DNA from: Protea cynaroides
Lineage: Eukaryota; Streptophyta; Magnoliopsida; Proteales; Proteaceae
Direction: 5' to 3'
Length of the DNA: 64,000 nucleotides
Assembly: GCA_028583415.1 (NCBI GenBank)
Contig: CM053271.1
Span: forward strand, 86,859,789 to 86,923,788
Shown here one piece after another: positions 10,293 to 19,985 of the stretch; position 1 is the first letter of the stretch; each line of letters starts with the position of its first letter. Position numbers and translations under genes: made by a program. Under the pieces are notes generated by a model. That model was not told the origin of the DNA. It did no database searches and saw nothing but the letters and a program-made list of their open reading frames with translations.

Positions 10293-11573
10293 TTAAAAGG
10301 TTTCAGTCATACCTGTGACCACATCGGGTGATGCGACAGCATCCTCGGAAGTAACAGCATAAACTCGTCCTTGATGTAGCTGCTTCCTGGGCTTGGGACA
10401 CTCCCTTGCCATATGCCCCGCTTGATTGCAGTTATAACATTTTGGACCTTCAGAATTTGGCTTTTGTTGATGTTGAGTTACTGGGGTAGTCTTGGGTGCA
10501 GCAGTAAAGCCTTGAGCACGGAAGGGTTTAAATGTCTTGTTATTCCCTCCGTTATAGGTATTTTCGGCTGACCTTTTCATACCTCTGTTCTGTGTGAAAT
10601 AGCTCTCCTTCTGGCTCGATTCTATAACTCGAGCAATTTACACAGCTTCATTATATATCTTCTTTTCCAAACCTATAACATGCTCTCTGATGCTCCCTCT
10701 AAGCCCCGTGACAAACCTACGGGTCTTAGTGTCTTTTTCTTGCATGCTGAGTGGTGCAAAGAAAAACAGCTCCTCATAACGCTGTTGGTATGCATCCACG
10801 GACATCTGTCCCTGATATAAACTCAGGAACTCCTTCTCCATAGAATCTTTGAAGCTTCGGGGAAAGTACTTCTCAAAGAAAGCTTCTTTAGCCCAAGTCA
10901 ATAGGGCATGCTTGGTTAATAAGTAGGCCTTGGTCGATTTCCACCAATGATGTGCATCACCTCTTAGCATGAAAGTGGCACATAATACCTTCTCTTCTTC
11001 TGTAATAGTCATCATAAGAAAATTCCTCTCCATCTCGTCGATCCAATGTGCTGGCCATAAAGGATCGGACGGTTTACTGTTAAACTCCTTGGGCTTCATC
11101 TTTAAGAATCGCTCAACCAGTCGGGAGTGGTCTATCTTATTTTGAGGGTATGCCCCAAACATAGGTTGTGGATACTGGTAATTAACCTGAACTGCTTTAG
11201 GACCTGGTACTGGAATCTGTGCAGCTGGTGGTTGAGGTGTTTGAGGTGCTGGGTGGTTACCCACCAGTGCTGCACTTGTTTGACCAGTCTGCATTGGTGT
11301 AGCATGTGTTGTTTGAAGTATCATTCTCATTACTGCTTGCATTTGAGCATGTGCTCGTTGCATTTGCTGCAGCTGTTGTGCTAGGTTTATAACCACGATT
11401 GTCAGCTCCGGTGGTGGAGGTGGCAAATTTGTAGGATTTGCCTGACCCTGGTTTACTGGTGGTGCAACCTGCGGATTACCATGTGCATATATATTTTCTT
11501 GGCTGACTTCCTCCATGGGTGGTGGTGGTGGAACTGCGTTTTGACTCTGCCTGGTTACTCTACGCCCAGCCAT
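10293..11573 (-). pseudogene. Gy-2 gag, one nonsense codon
   Basis: Gag polyprotein of about 426 codons. It starts MAGRRVTRQSQ, has a Pro/Gln-rich N-terminal region, then the gag core LKMKPKEFNSKPSDPLW, HWIDEMERNFLMM and FFEKYFPRSFKDSMEKEFL. A single TAA at 10638-10640 (after KKIYNEAV) interrupts it; the frame continues in phase to the zinc knuckle CYNCNQAGHMAREC and ends at 10293. The start is chosen because MAGRRV is shared with Gy-1. Confidence 0.9.
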
Positions 11574-11711
11574 ATGTTTCTCTAAGATTGGTGGTGCCTA
11601 AAAATCATTAAAATACGTGAGGCAATCATTTATACTTCATGTAGACACGCTAACCGATGTTATTTTCAAAATTTTCAGATCATTCTTTGAAAAATACTGT
11701 CTTTTTTATGC

Positions 11712-11933
11712 AGGGTCGATGGTGGGGGTCGATGGTATGTTCGACCCTCAGTATCCGACCCTGGGCAATCACTTATTTTTTTTTCGAGAGTCTGGGGTCG
11801 AAGCGGGGGTCGATGGATGTCCGACCCCCAAGTGCGACCCCTGGTTTTCTGTCAGGTTCCCAAGATCTGGGGGTCGATACGGGGGTCAATATGGGGGTCG
11901 ATGGTCCTGGTCGAATTCTCCGACCCCCGGACC
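11712..11933. repeat. GGTCGA/TCGACC word cluster ahead of antisense gene
   Basis: More than ten GGGTCGA, TCGACCC, CCGACCC and GCGACCC words in both orientations over 222 bp. It matches in style the clusters upstream of the LTR TATA boxes, and it lies just upstream of the antisense gene's probable first exon. Confidence 0.7.
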
Positions 11934-12085
11934 AAAAATCAGATTTTTAAGGTCCGATTTTTCGTTCATTTCCCATTCTTCCTCCTCTGTTTCGACTCGT
12001 CTCTTTCCTCTGAGTTTCTACAGTGCCAACTCCGCTACATTGGTCATTTTGGTTCCGTGTCTTGACGTCTACATCATTCCTACAG

Positions 12086-12526
12086 GTATGTATCGTACCT
12101 TTACATGTTTTTAGGTTTTCTTTTCTAGGTTTTTGCTCGTTTACCTTGTATTTTTCAAATTAAACTTTTTTCAACCGTAAAAATTTGATTTTTATTGGGG
12201 GCTTTTGTTATTGGTGACTCGAGGAATGAAAGCCCTCAAAAATATTTGAGTTTCATCGGTTGGTTATCGAGAAACTCAAATTTTGCTCTTTTTGCCCTAA
12301 TTTGTCAAAATTTTTGATTTCTCGTAATTTCTTCAAATTGGATTCCATTAGTTAGGATTTCCTACTGTGTTGAGTGTTGCAGGATATGTTAGAACCTACG
12401 TAAGTCCTCTTGCCCCACGTGTATGGGTGAAAAGTGAGGCTTTTGGCCAACTTACGTCGTTATAATGTCCAAATTTTAGATTTTTCTACACTACTAACAT
12501 ATTATCTGTTTCCTTCCTTATTGTAG
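12086..12526 (+). other. Predicted 5' UTR intron of the antisense gene
   Basis: Donor CTACAG|GTATGT at 12085/12086 and acceptor TTCCTTATTGTAG|ATACC at 12526/12527, with a pyrimidine tract and a branch-point-like CTACTAAC near 12491-12498. The ATG follows six bases after the acceptor in the context ACCATGGC. Predicted from consensus only. Confidence 0.6.
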
Positions 12527-12531
12527 ATACC

Positions 12532-13912
12532 ATGGCTCGTACCAAAGTACCCAGAGTTCACGATCCTCTTCGTTTCCGTTCCAACGAAGCTGAGGCACAG
12601 TATGCCCACTACGCTCGCAAGAAAGTAGAGGGAGGTCGTAAGGTGAACTTGGCTGAGTTAGCCCTATTCAATGTGGAGAGAGCATTGGTAATATGGGATG
12701 GCTCCCTGTCATCACTTACGACGCGTGTACCTACCCTGACTTGGTACGCCAGTTCTCTTGTAACCTCCAGGTGGTGGGGGATTACAATGCTGTGGAGAGG
12801 GGTGATGAGTTGCGCATCACGAGCTACGTCAAGGGAGTTGACATCTCGTTTGATTATCGGCAGTTGGCCGACCTACTGGGCATTTTCTATGCTGGCCCCA
12901 TGGTTTTCTGTGCCCTTGGAGAGCCCCAGTTCATCTCTCTTCAGATGAGGTCCGAGATCGACAGTCAGCTCATCCGACCTGATGCTGGCAGATGAGAGCG
13001 TGCTATCTGCGTTCGGATCCACGGGTGTATTGCAAGATCATACAGCATAACCTAATACCGCAGAGTGGTCATTACGAGAGGGTCTCCCAACTGACCCAGT
13101 ATCTCCTATACTGTATATGCACTCGGCAGCCCGTTTGCCTTCCATACATCATTATGCGTACCATGATCACTGCCACGTTGCCCATTCACACCGACAACCT
13201 TCCTTACGGACGCATGATCACTACCTTGCTTACCCGCCTGGGGGTTGATTTAGTGGATGAGAAGATTCAGGAGAAGTCCTTCTCATCGCCTCTAGATTGG
13301 GAGGCTATTTGCAAGATGGGCATGCAGGATGCTCAGGTCAGTGATGAGGAGAGGAACGCGATGGTGCGCCCTCGCACTCGAGTAGAGATAGCTAACGCTG
13401 AGGCAGCTGCCGCCGCCGCTGGAGTTCATTTGGAGCCTGCTGGTGATGATGACCGTCTGTACATGGATGTGGACTCCATACCACCTCCTTCACCTACACA
13501 TGCTGCTGGAGCTAGTACTTCTTATGCGGCTGGTCTTTCTCATGCGGTTGGTCCTTCTCACCCACCTTCTGATATGATGGAGGTATTGCATGAGATCAGA
13601 GAGGCTCAGCGCAGATCTGATCTGAGGATGGGGGAGTTACTAGACGCTCAGCGTGTGAGAGTGGATGAGCTATTAAACTCCCAGCGCATATCGGACACAC
13701 GGATAGGAGAGCTCATAGAGGCTCAGCGCCGGTCAGACATGCGTATGGAGGAGCTTTTGGGTGCTCAGCGCGTGACTGATCAGCGGTTGGCTTGTCTCAC
13801 AGCTAGTCTTCAGACGACCCAGACTCAGGTAGTCTGGTTGACTAGGGTCTATGCTGAGGATTATGACAGAGACCGTGAGGCACCGCCTCCTCTTTTACCT
13901 CCAGCTTCATGA
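12532..13912 (+). CDS. Antisense ORF in Gy-2: putative plant transposon protein with coiled-coil tail (two frameshifts)
   Basis: About 460 residues, on the strand opposite gag-pol. The N-terminal part (HDPLRFRSNEAEAQYAHYA, then GWLPVITYDACTYPDLVRQF and GDELRITSYVKG) resembles the 'putative plant transposon protein' family (Pfam Transposase_32) known from plant retroelement-associated ORFs. From about residue 330 a heptad-like repeat built on RRSDLRMGELLDAQR suggests a coiled coil, and the tail is Pro-rich. The frame moves near 12690 and near 12993; the last 306 codons (12992-13912) are clean. The start ATG has a strong plant context right after a predicted intron. Function unknown; family assignment is from memory of motifs. 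Confidence 0.6.
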
Positions 13913-14176
13913 TTGTATTTATTTCCTTTCATTGTACTATAGAGTAACTGTCCAGGTTGTGGACTGTACTCTGCTTTAGCTAGTTATATACGTTTGTTTC
14001 TCTCTCATTGTATTTAATATTGTTCCCCCTTTAATAGATGCATTATTCTCTTTTCTATTTGGTCTCAAACATCACTTGGGCTTACAGTGTGTTAATATTA
14101 CAGTTTTTACTTTTATCCTATCTCAGTTCACAATTCGTCATGAAGGTATGCTTGTTTAGCGGACACGGCCTGAGAT

Positions 14177-14188
14177 GCTCTGATACCA
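14177..14188 (-). other. Primer-binding site of Gy-2 (initiator tRNA-Met)
   Basis: TGGTATCAGAGC on the - strand, three bases after the 5' LTR end; complementary to the 3' end of plant initiator tRNA-Met. Confidence 0.93.
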
Positions 14189-14477
14189 AGTTGTCACACC
14201 CCAATTCCGTACTCTTCAGAATGGTGTGATGAACCGCTAGCAAACCAACGGTTCAACCAGGATCTCAGACAGACGATACCTGTTTTATCTAAACCTCATA
14301 CATCCACATTCATAATCATAATAAATACACAATAGTGGAAGTCTTATAGTAAAATGAACTGAGAATCTACTGTGATATTAATATTTAAATAGCAAATTAT
14401 TTTGTATCAACTAAGACATAAATAAATATCAAATACATGTCTTTACTAAATCCAAATAATGAAAATAAAATCCAATC

Positions 14478-14633
14478 GAATACGCATGAGTTGCACTCGC
14501 AAGAGGAGTCATGCGTATCCACTTCATCTTCAACTTCCATCGCCACCATGTGCCCGTACACTGGGGCATTTACATAATCTTCGACAGTAGTACCTGCATC
14601 ATCAACTAAAAATATTCGACGTCGAGGGGTGAG
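14478..14633 (-). other. Conserved LTR micro-ORF, copy 3
   Basis: LTPRRRIFLVDDAG ... YVNAPVYGHMVAMEVEDE ... HDSSCECNSCVF, open on both sides. Between this copy and copy 4 the HDSSCECN.CVF stretch has six synonymous changes and one amino-acid change, which points to selection on the peptide. Confidence 0.55.
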
Positions 14634-14750
14634 CACACATCATGGCTCAGTGAGCAAACAAAACAATGCAACAATACATATGCATGCAATCAATTCATAT
14701 CTTTGGTCTGGTTTTAAGTTTGCAATGCGCAATAGAGAGGTTTAGGTGGT

Positions 14751-15184
14751 CAATGGTTAACGTTTATTGACCCCGCCTCTATACACAGGGTGTGGAAGTC
14801 CGCCCAAAGGTTAACGTTTATTGTCGTCCCCATCCACCCTACCATAACATTGTACAACAAAGGTTAACGTTTATTGCTATACAGTGCCATACCAACACGT
14901 AAGCCCCTGCTGGCGAGAGCTTGCAAACTGGACTCGCAACTAACCAATCCTAATGCCAAACAGTGTATCCAAGGCCTCACCCCAGCATCCCTCAGAACGT
15001 CCATAGAGATAGAGCTAAGGCCCCCCGGTAGAGTCAGAGACTACAAGGACCGAGACCACCTCCCCTGATACTCTACGACGTAATAGTTCTACTAAAGTAA
15101 TGGCGATACGACGATGCTAATGCACAATACTTGAGTTAGAGATAGAGCTAAAGTGATGAAACCCGCCAAAGATTAACGTTTATT
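14751..15184. repeat. Interspersed GGTTAACGTTTATTG motif, four copies (5' LTR)
   Basis: Copies at about 14751, 14805, 14859 and 15168, matching those in the 3' LTR. Confidence 0.7.
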
Positions 15185-15577
15185 GACGTTCCCATCACAC
15201 CTCCCCTGATACTCGCTCGCATCAAGTACACCAACCACACACATACATTCACATGCCTATTCCTATCATCATCATCATGTTATAAACAATAAAGTAAATA
15301 TACATGAACAAATAATAGAAATATTAGATGACATGTTGTATGCACATTACAAACATATTCGCATAAAATCAGGCATAGCATTGGACTCAAGAAAATAAAA
15401 ACAGCTTATTATTAACCAATTAGTTTGTAGGTCTTGTTTCTTCACCTTTGCTTGTTTGTAGATCCTCTTTCAAGCCTTAAGAATCACTTTTAAATCAATA
15501 TTATATTGCTAGAAGACCTAACAAAGTCGATAAAATTTAATTAGAATTTATTCTAATTTTTACAGCTTGTTGTTAAC

Positions 15578-15713
15578 TGGGGGTCAATGCCTAGGGTCGG
15601 AGTTATGATCGACCCTGGGTGCGACCACCCCTATTCTGGGCTTCCCGAACACTGGGGGTCGATGCTCAGGGTCTGGAAAAGTCGATTGGCCGTCGACCCC
15701 CCATGCGACCCCC
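15578..15713. repeat. GGTCGA/TCGACC word cluster, downstream of promoter (5' LTR)
   Basis: Same cluster as 5917-6052, with small base differences. Confidence 0.7.
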
Positions 15714-16110
15714 TGTGGGTTTTGTCGATTTTTCTTCCTTTAGCTCATTCTTCATGTTTGGGGTCCTATGGCTTGCTCCTATAGTCCATTCCATACATGT
15801 TCTATGGCCTAGAACTATGGTTCATTCACCTATATGGCTTTCATGATTTCCCCCATGGTTTTCCATGAAAACCTAACTATGGTTGATGGTTTGGGTTTCT
15901 CCGAGATCATTCCCTCTTCACTATCTACTCTAAGGTCTTTAGAAACTCATGGAAATAGTATCCATACCTGAGAAGATTACTCCTTCTCTGCAACTCTTCT
16001 CTTTTTTCTTTCTTCTCTTCTTTCCTTCTCTTCTTCTTCTCTTCCTTCTCTTCTCTTTCTCTCAATTCAATTAGGGTTCTTAAAGGAGTGAAAGAGGCTT
16101 AGGGACGTCC

Positions 16111-16118
16111 TATTTATA
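16111..16118 (-). promoter_or_regulatory. TATA box of Gy-2 5' LTR
   Basis: TATAAATA on the - strand in the same context as in the 3' LTR; this copy would drive full-length Gy-2 RNA. Confidence 0.65.
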
Positions 16119-16210
16119 GAGTAGAAACTCCTAAAATAAGTCTCATTGAGATTAAGGAAGGAATCCCATTGAAATTAGGAAAGTTTCCTAATTTCAGTTT
16201 TTACCGAGTA

Positions 16211-16345
16211 CCGGGGGTCGATGGGGGGGTCGGAGATCCCGTCGACTCCTGGTCCTTAAAATGTCCGACCCCCCATATAAAACTGGGGGTCTAACTTCTA
16301 TTCTAGGGGGGTCTGACCCTCCCTTGCTGGGTATACGACCCTCCC
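16211..16345. repeat. GGTCGA/TCGACC word cluster, upstream of promoter (5' LTR)
   Basis: Same cluster as 6534-6668, starting about 93 bp upstream of the TATA box. Confidence 0.7.
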
Positions 16346-16482
16346 CTTATTTAAGTGTTTTTGGGTCAGTTTAATACCTGGGATCGTGATCTCCTTCACA
16401 CACTTGGTGCATTTGGCTCAACCATGATGGGTAGACCTGGTTCAAGGTGGTAAGACAGGGTTAGTTTGATACGGGTCTTACA

Positions 16483-16487
16483 AGTAC
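16483..16487. repeat. Target site duplication of Gy-2, right copy (AGTAC)
   Basis: Follows the Gy-2 terminus directly; Gy-1 integrase sequence resumes here. Confidence 0.95.
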
Positions 16488-16785
16488 TGCATTCCATCCT
16501 CAGACAAACGGACAGTCGGAGCATACTATTCAAACTTTAGAAGACATGCTTCGAGCTTGTGTTATTGATTTCAAAGGATCATGGGATGAGAAATTACCAT
16601 TGATTGAGTTCGATTACAACAACAGCTATCAAGCGACTATACAGATGTCACCCTATGAAACACCATATGGTAGGAAATGTCAAACTCCTTTGTTTTGGAA
16701 TGAAGTTGGAGAACGGAGTATTGTTGGACCAGAGTTTGTTAAAGAGACTTGTCGAGTAGTCGACATTATCAAGGAAAGAGTCTGA
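16488..16785 (+). pseudogene. Gy-1 integrase, continuation after Gy-2
   Basis: Resumes with HPQTNGQSEHTIQTLEDML, which includes the catalytic Glu, then CVIDFKGSWDEKLPLIEFDY and the NNSYQ segment. A TGA at 16783-16785 replaces an Arg codon. Joined to 4531 it restores the normal order of the integrase core, which shows that Gy-2 inserted here. Confidence 0.88.
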
Positions 16786-17280
16786 ATAGCTCAGAACCGT
16801 CAGAAGCAATATGCAGATAATTAATGCTGAGATCTCGAATACACCATAGGTGATAAGGTATTTATGAAAATATCTCCTATGCGTGGATTGAAAAGGTTTG
16901 GACAGAAGGAAAAGTTGTGTCCCAGATATATTAGAACTTATGAAGTTCTAGATAGACGTGGAAAAGTAGCACATCAGTTTGCACTACCACCATCAATGTC
17001 AAGTGTGCATGATGTATTTCATATCTCATTATTGAAGAAGTACGTTAGAGATCCAACACACGTGTTAACAATGGATCCACAGGATTTGACTGAAGATTTG
17101 ACGTTCGAAGTAGTACCTTTTGAGATCACTAGCCGGAAGGTGGAACTTCTTCTCAACTGCTTTACTATGTTAAGTTCACTTAGAGAAGCCAAGATTTAGA
17201 AGAAGTTACATGGGAAGAAGAAAACGCTATGCGGAAGCAATATCCTCACCTATTCGACTCGGAAGGTATGTGTAAATTTC
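16786..17280 (+). pseudogene. Gy-1 integrase C-terminus and chromodomain remnant
   Basis: SPMRGLKRFGQKEKLCPRYI and VHDVFHISLLKKYVRDPTHVL match Gy-2. After a frameshift near 17140 the chromodomain end LEEVTWEEENAMRKQYPHLF is readable at about 17190-17260 in another frame. Stops at 16822-16824, 17190-17192 and 17197-17199. Confidence 0.82.
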
Positions 17281-17298
17281 GAGGATGAAATTTATATA

Positions 17299-17313
17299 AG
17301 AGGGGGGGGGAGT
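17299..17313 (+). other. Polypurine tract of Gy-1
   Basis: A run AAGAGGGGGGGGGGAG directly before the 3' LTR start TGTAAGACCC. Confidence 0.8.
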
Positions 17314-17524
17314 TGTAAGACCCGCACTCCACTAACTTGGTCTAACCGTGTCGTGCCAGGTCTTCCCATCATTCCTGGACCAAGTGGACCGAGCATGTGA
17401 AGATAAATCATAAACCAAGTATGAGAATCGAGTTAAAACACGAAAAACATACCTAAGGCCGCATGCCTAAATAGGTATGATCGATCATAAGGAAGGGAAC
17501 CAAAAATATCAAATCCAGAACCCC

Positions 17525-17580
17525 ACGGTCGATGATTTCGACCTTACGGTCGATGGTTTATGCGACCGTATGATCGACCA
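17525..17580. repeat. GGTCGA/TCGACC word cluster, upstream of promoter (Gy-1 LTR)
   Basis: ACGGTCGA, TCGACC and GCGACCG words in both orientations within 56 bp, 97 bp upstream of the TATA box. Flanking bases differ from those in Gy-2 (ACGGTCGA against GGGGTCGA), but the core is kept. Confidence 0.65.
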
Positions 17581-17676
17581 TGAGAACCCAGATCAGACTC
17601 CGAGTTTTGGAAACTTTCCTGAACTAAGGGATTGCTTTCCTAATTGAAAGAGGACTCTATATGGAGAGTTTTACTC

Positions 17677-17684
17677 TATATAAA
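17677..17684 (+). promoter_or_regulatory. TATA box of Gy-1 3' LTR
   Basis: TATATAAA in TTTTACTCTATATAAAGG, followed by a GAA-rich 5' UTR at about 17740-17790. Confidence 0.65.
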
Positions 17685-18089
17685 GGACGTCCCTCAGCCC
17701 TTTTTCACTCTTTTAGAACATTAGTAAACCCTAGAGAAAGAGAAGGAAGAGAAGGAGGAGAAGGAGAAGAAGAAAAAGCTAAGGAGAAGAGTTTGCTGAG
17801 AAGGGATTGACTCTCTATCACAGGAAAAGGTATGAAACGAATCTCTGGAGATGTAAACTCTAAGGAATAAGACTTCTATGGAAGATAGGCAATATCAACC
17901 TATTATGATCTAGGTGATTTCCTTGAGAAAATCCCAAGGAGAACCATGAGGAGTGAATTTGATGATTAGGGTTGATAAGAAATTACTAATGATGGCCATT
18001 GGATGACCTTAGAATAAACCCCATTGAAGAACAGAAGAATTGGCCTAGGAAGAACTCGAATTTCATGTAAACTGTGATTAGAAATCTCA

Positions 18090-18241
18090 AGGTCGCAGCT
18101 ACGATCGACCATAACATGACCAGTATGACCAGAGGATCAACCATAGGCATTCGGGAAGATTTCAGAAATCATATGGTCGCAGCTACGGTCACATATATGG
18201 TGCGACCGTAAGGTATCGATCGTAGACAGTAAGGTCGATAC
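18090..18241. repeat. GGTCGA/TCGACC word cluster, downstream of promoter (Gy-1 LTR)
   Basis: GGTCGCAGCTACG occurs at about 18090 and, with one base difference, at about 18176, together with ATCGACC, GCGACCG and GGTCGATA words. It lies at a similar distance from the TATA box as the Gy-2 downstream cluster. Confidence 0.6.
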
Positions 18242-19231
18242 AGCATGAGACCATAGGACCAATCAGGCACCTATCAATGCTCTGTTTTGATTTTCGACTA
18301 CTGTAACATGTCACATATGAACCCTAACTTAAATTCATACAACTTTTAGGTTGTTAAATCAATTCAAAGAGAATTTCAAGGCTTGGAAGGACATCGAGAA
18401 TTGCTAACAAGTGAGGGAACAAGACCTAAACTAATTGGTTAATAACAAACTGTTTATTTTTATTGAGTCCAATGCCATGATTAATTCTATGCGTGTATGC
18501 TTGTAATGTGTATCTCATATGTCATCTAATATTCCTGCTATTACTGTTCATGCATATTTAATTCTGTTTATTTATAACATGATGATGATAATGATGCTTG
18601 GAATAGGCATGTGAATATATGTGTGTAGTTGGTGTGTTGGATGCGAGTCGAGCATTAGGGGGAGAACGTGGCATGGTGGTCTTCGACCTCGTCACCTGAC
18701 TCTAGCTTTATCTCTACTCAAGTCTTGCCCACTGACATCGTTGTATTGCCATTTACCTTAGCAGAACTATTACGTCATAGGGCATCAGGGGAGGTGGTCT
18801 CAGACCGTGTGGTATCTGACTCTGCCGGGAGGCCTTAGCTCTATCTCTGTGGATGTATTGAGGAATGCTGGGGTGAGGCCTTGGATACACTGTTTGGCAT
18901 TAGGATTGGTTAGTTGCAAGCCCAGTTTGCAAGCCCTCGCCAATAGGGGCTTACGTGTTGGTATGGGTAGGGCATCAGTGTAAGTATTGGCGGTGTTTGA
19001 TCTGCACACTTTAGCTCTATCTCTATTCTATGGTGGGTGCATGTGGGACGGCAATGGTATTTAATCCATTGGGGAGATTCACACACTCGTGTATAGAAGT
19101 GCGGCGGCCACCAAACCTTTCTATAGCACATTGCAAACTTACAAATCAGACAAAGATATGAACAGAATGCATGCATATGTTTGTTGTATTGTTTTGTTTT
19201 CTCATTGAGCCGTGATGTGTGCTCACCCTTT

Positions 19232-19384
19232 CGACATCAAATATTTTTAGTTGATGATGCAGGTCCTACCATTGAAGAATATATGAATGCGCCAACATAT
19301 GGACACGTTGTTGCGATAAACGTAGAAGCTAAAGAATATGTGCATGATTCATCATGCGAGTGCAACCAATGTGTTTTTGCTTAA
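19232..19384 (+). other. Conserved LTR micro-ORF, copy 4
   Basis: RHQIFLVDDAGPTIEEYMNA ... YGHVVAINVEAKEY ... HDSSCECNQCVFA then TAA. The frame is open upstream to 19181. Compared with the Gy-2 copies the DNA has diverged a lot, but the frame, length and Cys pattern are kept. Confidence 0.55.
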
Positions 19385-19660
19385 GTTTAGTTATAATTTG
19401 GACATCGGATATGTAATTGATTATTTATTTTTATGTCTTGTGGTTTGAAGATAATTGGATTAAATACTTATTTATCACTGTTAGACTCTCAGTTCATTAT
19501 CTGTAAGACTTCCGCTTATTTGTTTATTACCTCTGATTATTAATGTGGAATGTGTATGGTTTGATATGGTGGATACGACCTATGCGAAATCCTAGGTGAA
19601 TCGTTGGTTTATTGGCGGTTCATCACACCATTCTGGTTAGACTAGAATTAGGGTGTGACA

Positions 19661-19881
19661 TGTTGGGTCATGAATCAATAGAAGTCTTATCTTATGATGA
19701 GACTACATTTGAGGTCCTAGACCTTAATCTAGGGGGCGACTCTAAATCATTATCGTCCATCAGCGTGGGTGGACAAGGTCAAAGGCGAAAGCTGATGATC
19801 CATGTTTTCTTAGGAAAATCCCTGAGGGCACATTTAAAGATCTTACAGCCATTGTCCTCACAGATATGTAGATGAAAATTT
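19661..19881. other. Unassigned junction sequence
   Basis: Sequence between the Gy-1 end and recognisable copia sequence. I see no domain in it. Confidence 0.4.
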
Positions 19882-19985
19882 TGGATACAAGTTATGGGAT
19901 CCGGTTGAGAAAAAAGTTATCAAAAGTAGATACGGATACAAGTTATGGGATCCGATTGAAAAGAAAGTTATCAGAAATAGAGATG
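19882..19985. repeat. 52-bp tandem duplication in Co-1
   Basis: GGATACAAGTTATGGGATCC begins at 19882 and again at 19934, followed by similar sequence both times. The encoded GYKLWDP segment is doubled. Confidence 0.8.

Larger units (their letters stand above)
11574..14191 (-). other. Gy-2 untranslated leader (primer site to gag), 2.6 kb
   Basis: The leader is unusually long and holds a gene on the opposite strand (exon near 11940-12085, intron 12086-12526, coding 12532-13912). About 280 bp lie between that gene and the primer site, and a GGTCGA word cluster lies between gag and the gene. Confidence 0.8.
4532..16482 (-). mobile_element. Gy-2: complete Ty3/gypsy chromovirus nested in Gy-1
   Basis: An 11,951-bp - strand element with LTRs of about 2.27-2.29 kb, primer site, gag, pol, chromodomain and polypurine tract, bounded by AGTAC duplications. 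LTR termini are TGTAAGACCC...GGGTGTGACA when read on the - strand. The first ~200 bp of the two LTRs differ at roughly eight places by eye, so it is much younger than Gy-1, but nonsense and frameshift mutations in gag and pol make it non-autonomous now. Its leader carries an antisense gene. Confidence 0.93.
14192..16482 (-). repeat. Gy-2 5' LTR
   Basis: 2,291 bp, TGTCACACCCC to GGTCTTACA as read on the + strand. Same internal landmarks as the 3' LTR: micro-ORF 14478-14633, motif repeats 14751-15184, word clusters 15578-15713 and 16211-16345, TATA 16111-16118. Confidence 0.93.
1..19660 (+). mobile_element. Gy-1: Ty3/gypsy chromovirus (Tekay/Del-like), interrupted by Gy-2
   Basis: A + strand LTR retrotransposon running from a 5' LTR cut by the window edge to a complete 3' LTR ending at 19660. 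Domain order gag, protease, RT, RNase H, integrase, chromodomain identifies a Ty3/gypsy chromovirus; the CCHC gag, FIDD reverse transcriptase and C-terminal chromodomain suggest the Tekay/Del branch. The body is split at 4531/16483 by Gy-2. Many stops and frameshifts show it is dead. The 5' flank lies outside the window, so its own target duplication cannot be checked. Confidence 0.85.
17314..19660 (+). repeat. Gy-1 3' LTR
   Basis: 2,347 bp, TGTAAGACCC to GGGTGTGACA. It shares termini, TATA context, micro-ORF and word clusters with the Gy-2 LTR but is otherwise strongly diverged, and lacks the GGTTAACGTTTATTG repeats. Confidence 0.9.

Noticed and set aside
11617..12114. 165-codon + strand ORF ahead of the antisense gene
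   Set aside because: It runs through the GGTCGA word cluster and into the predicted intron; composition follows the repeated words.
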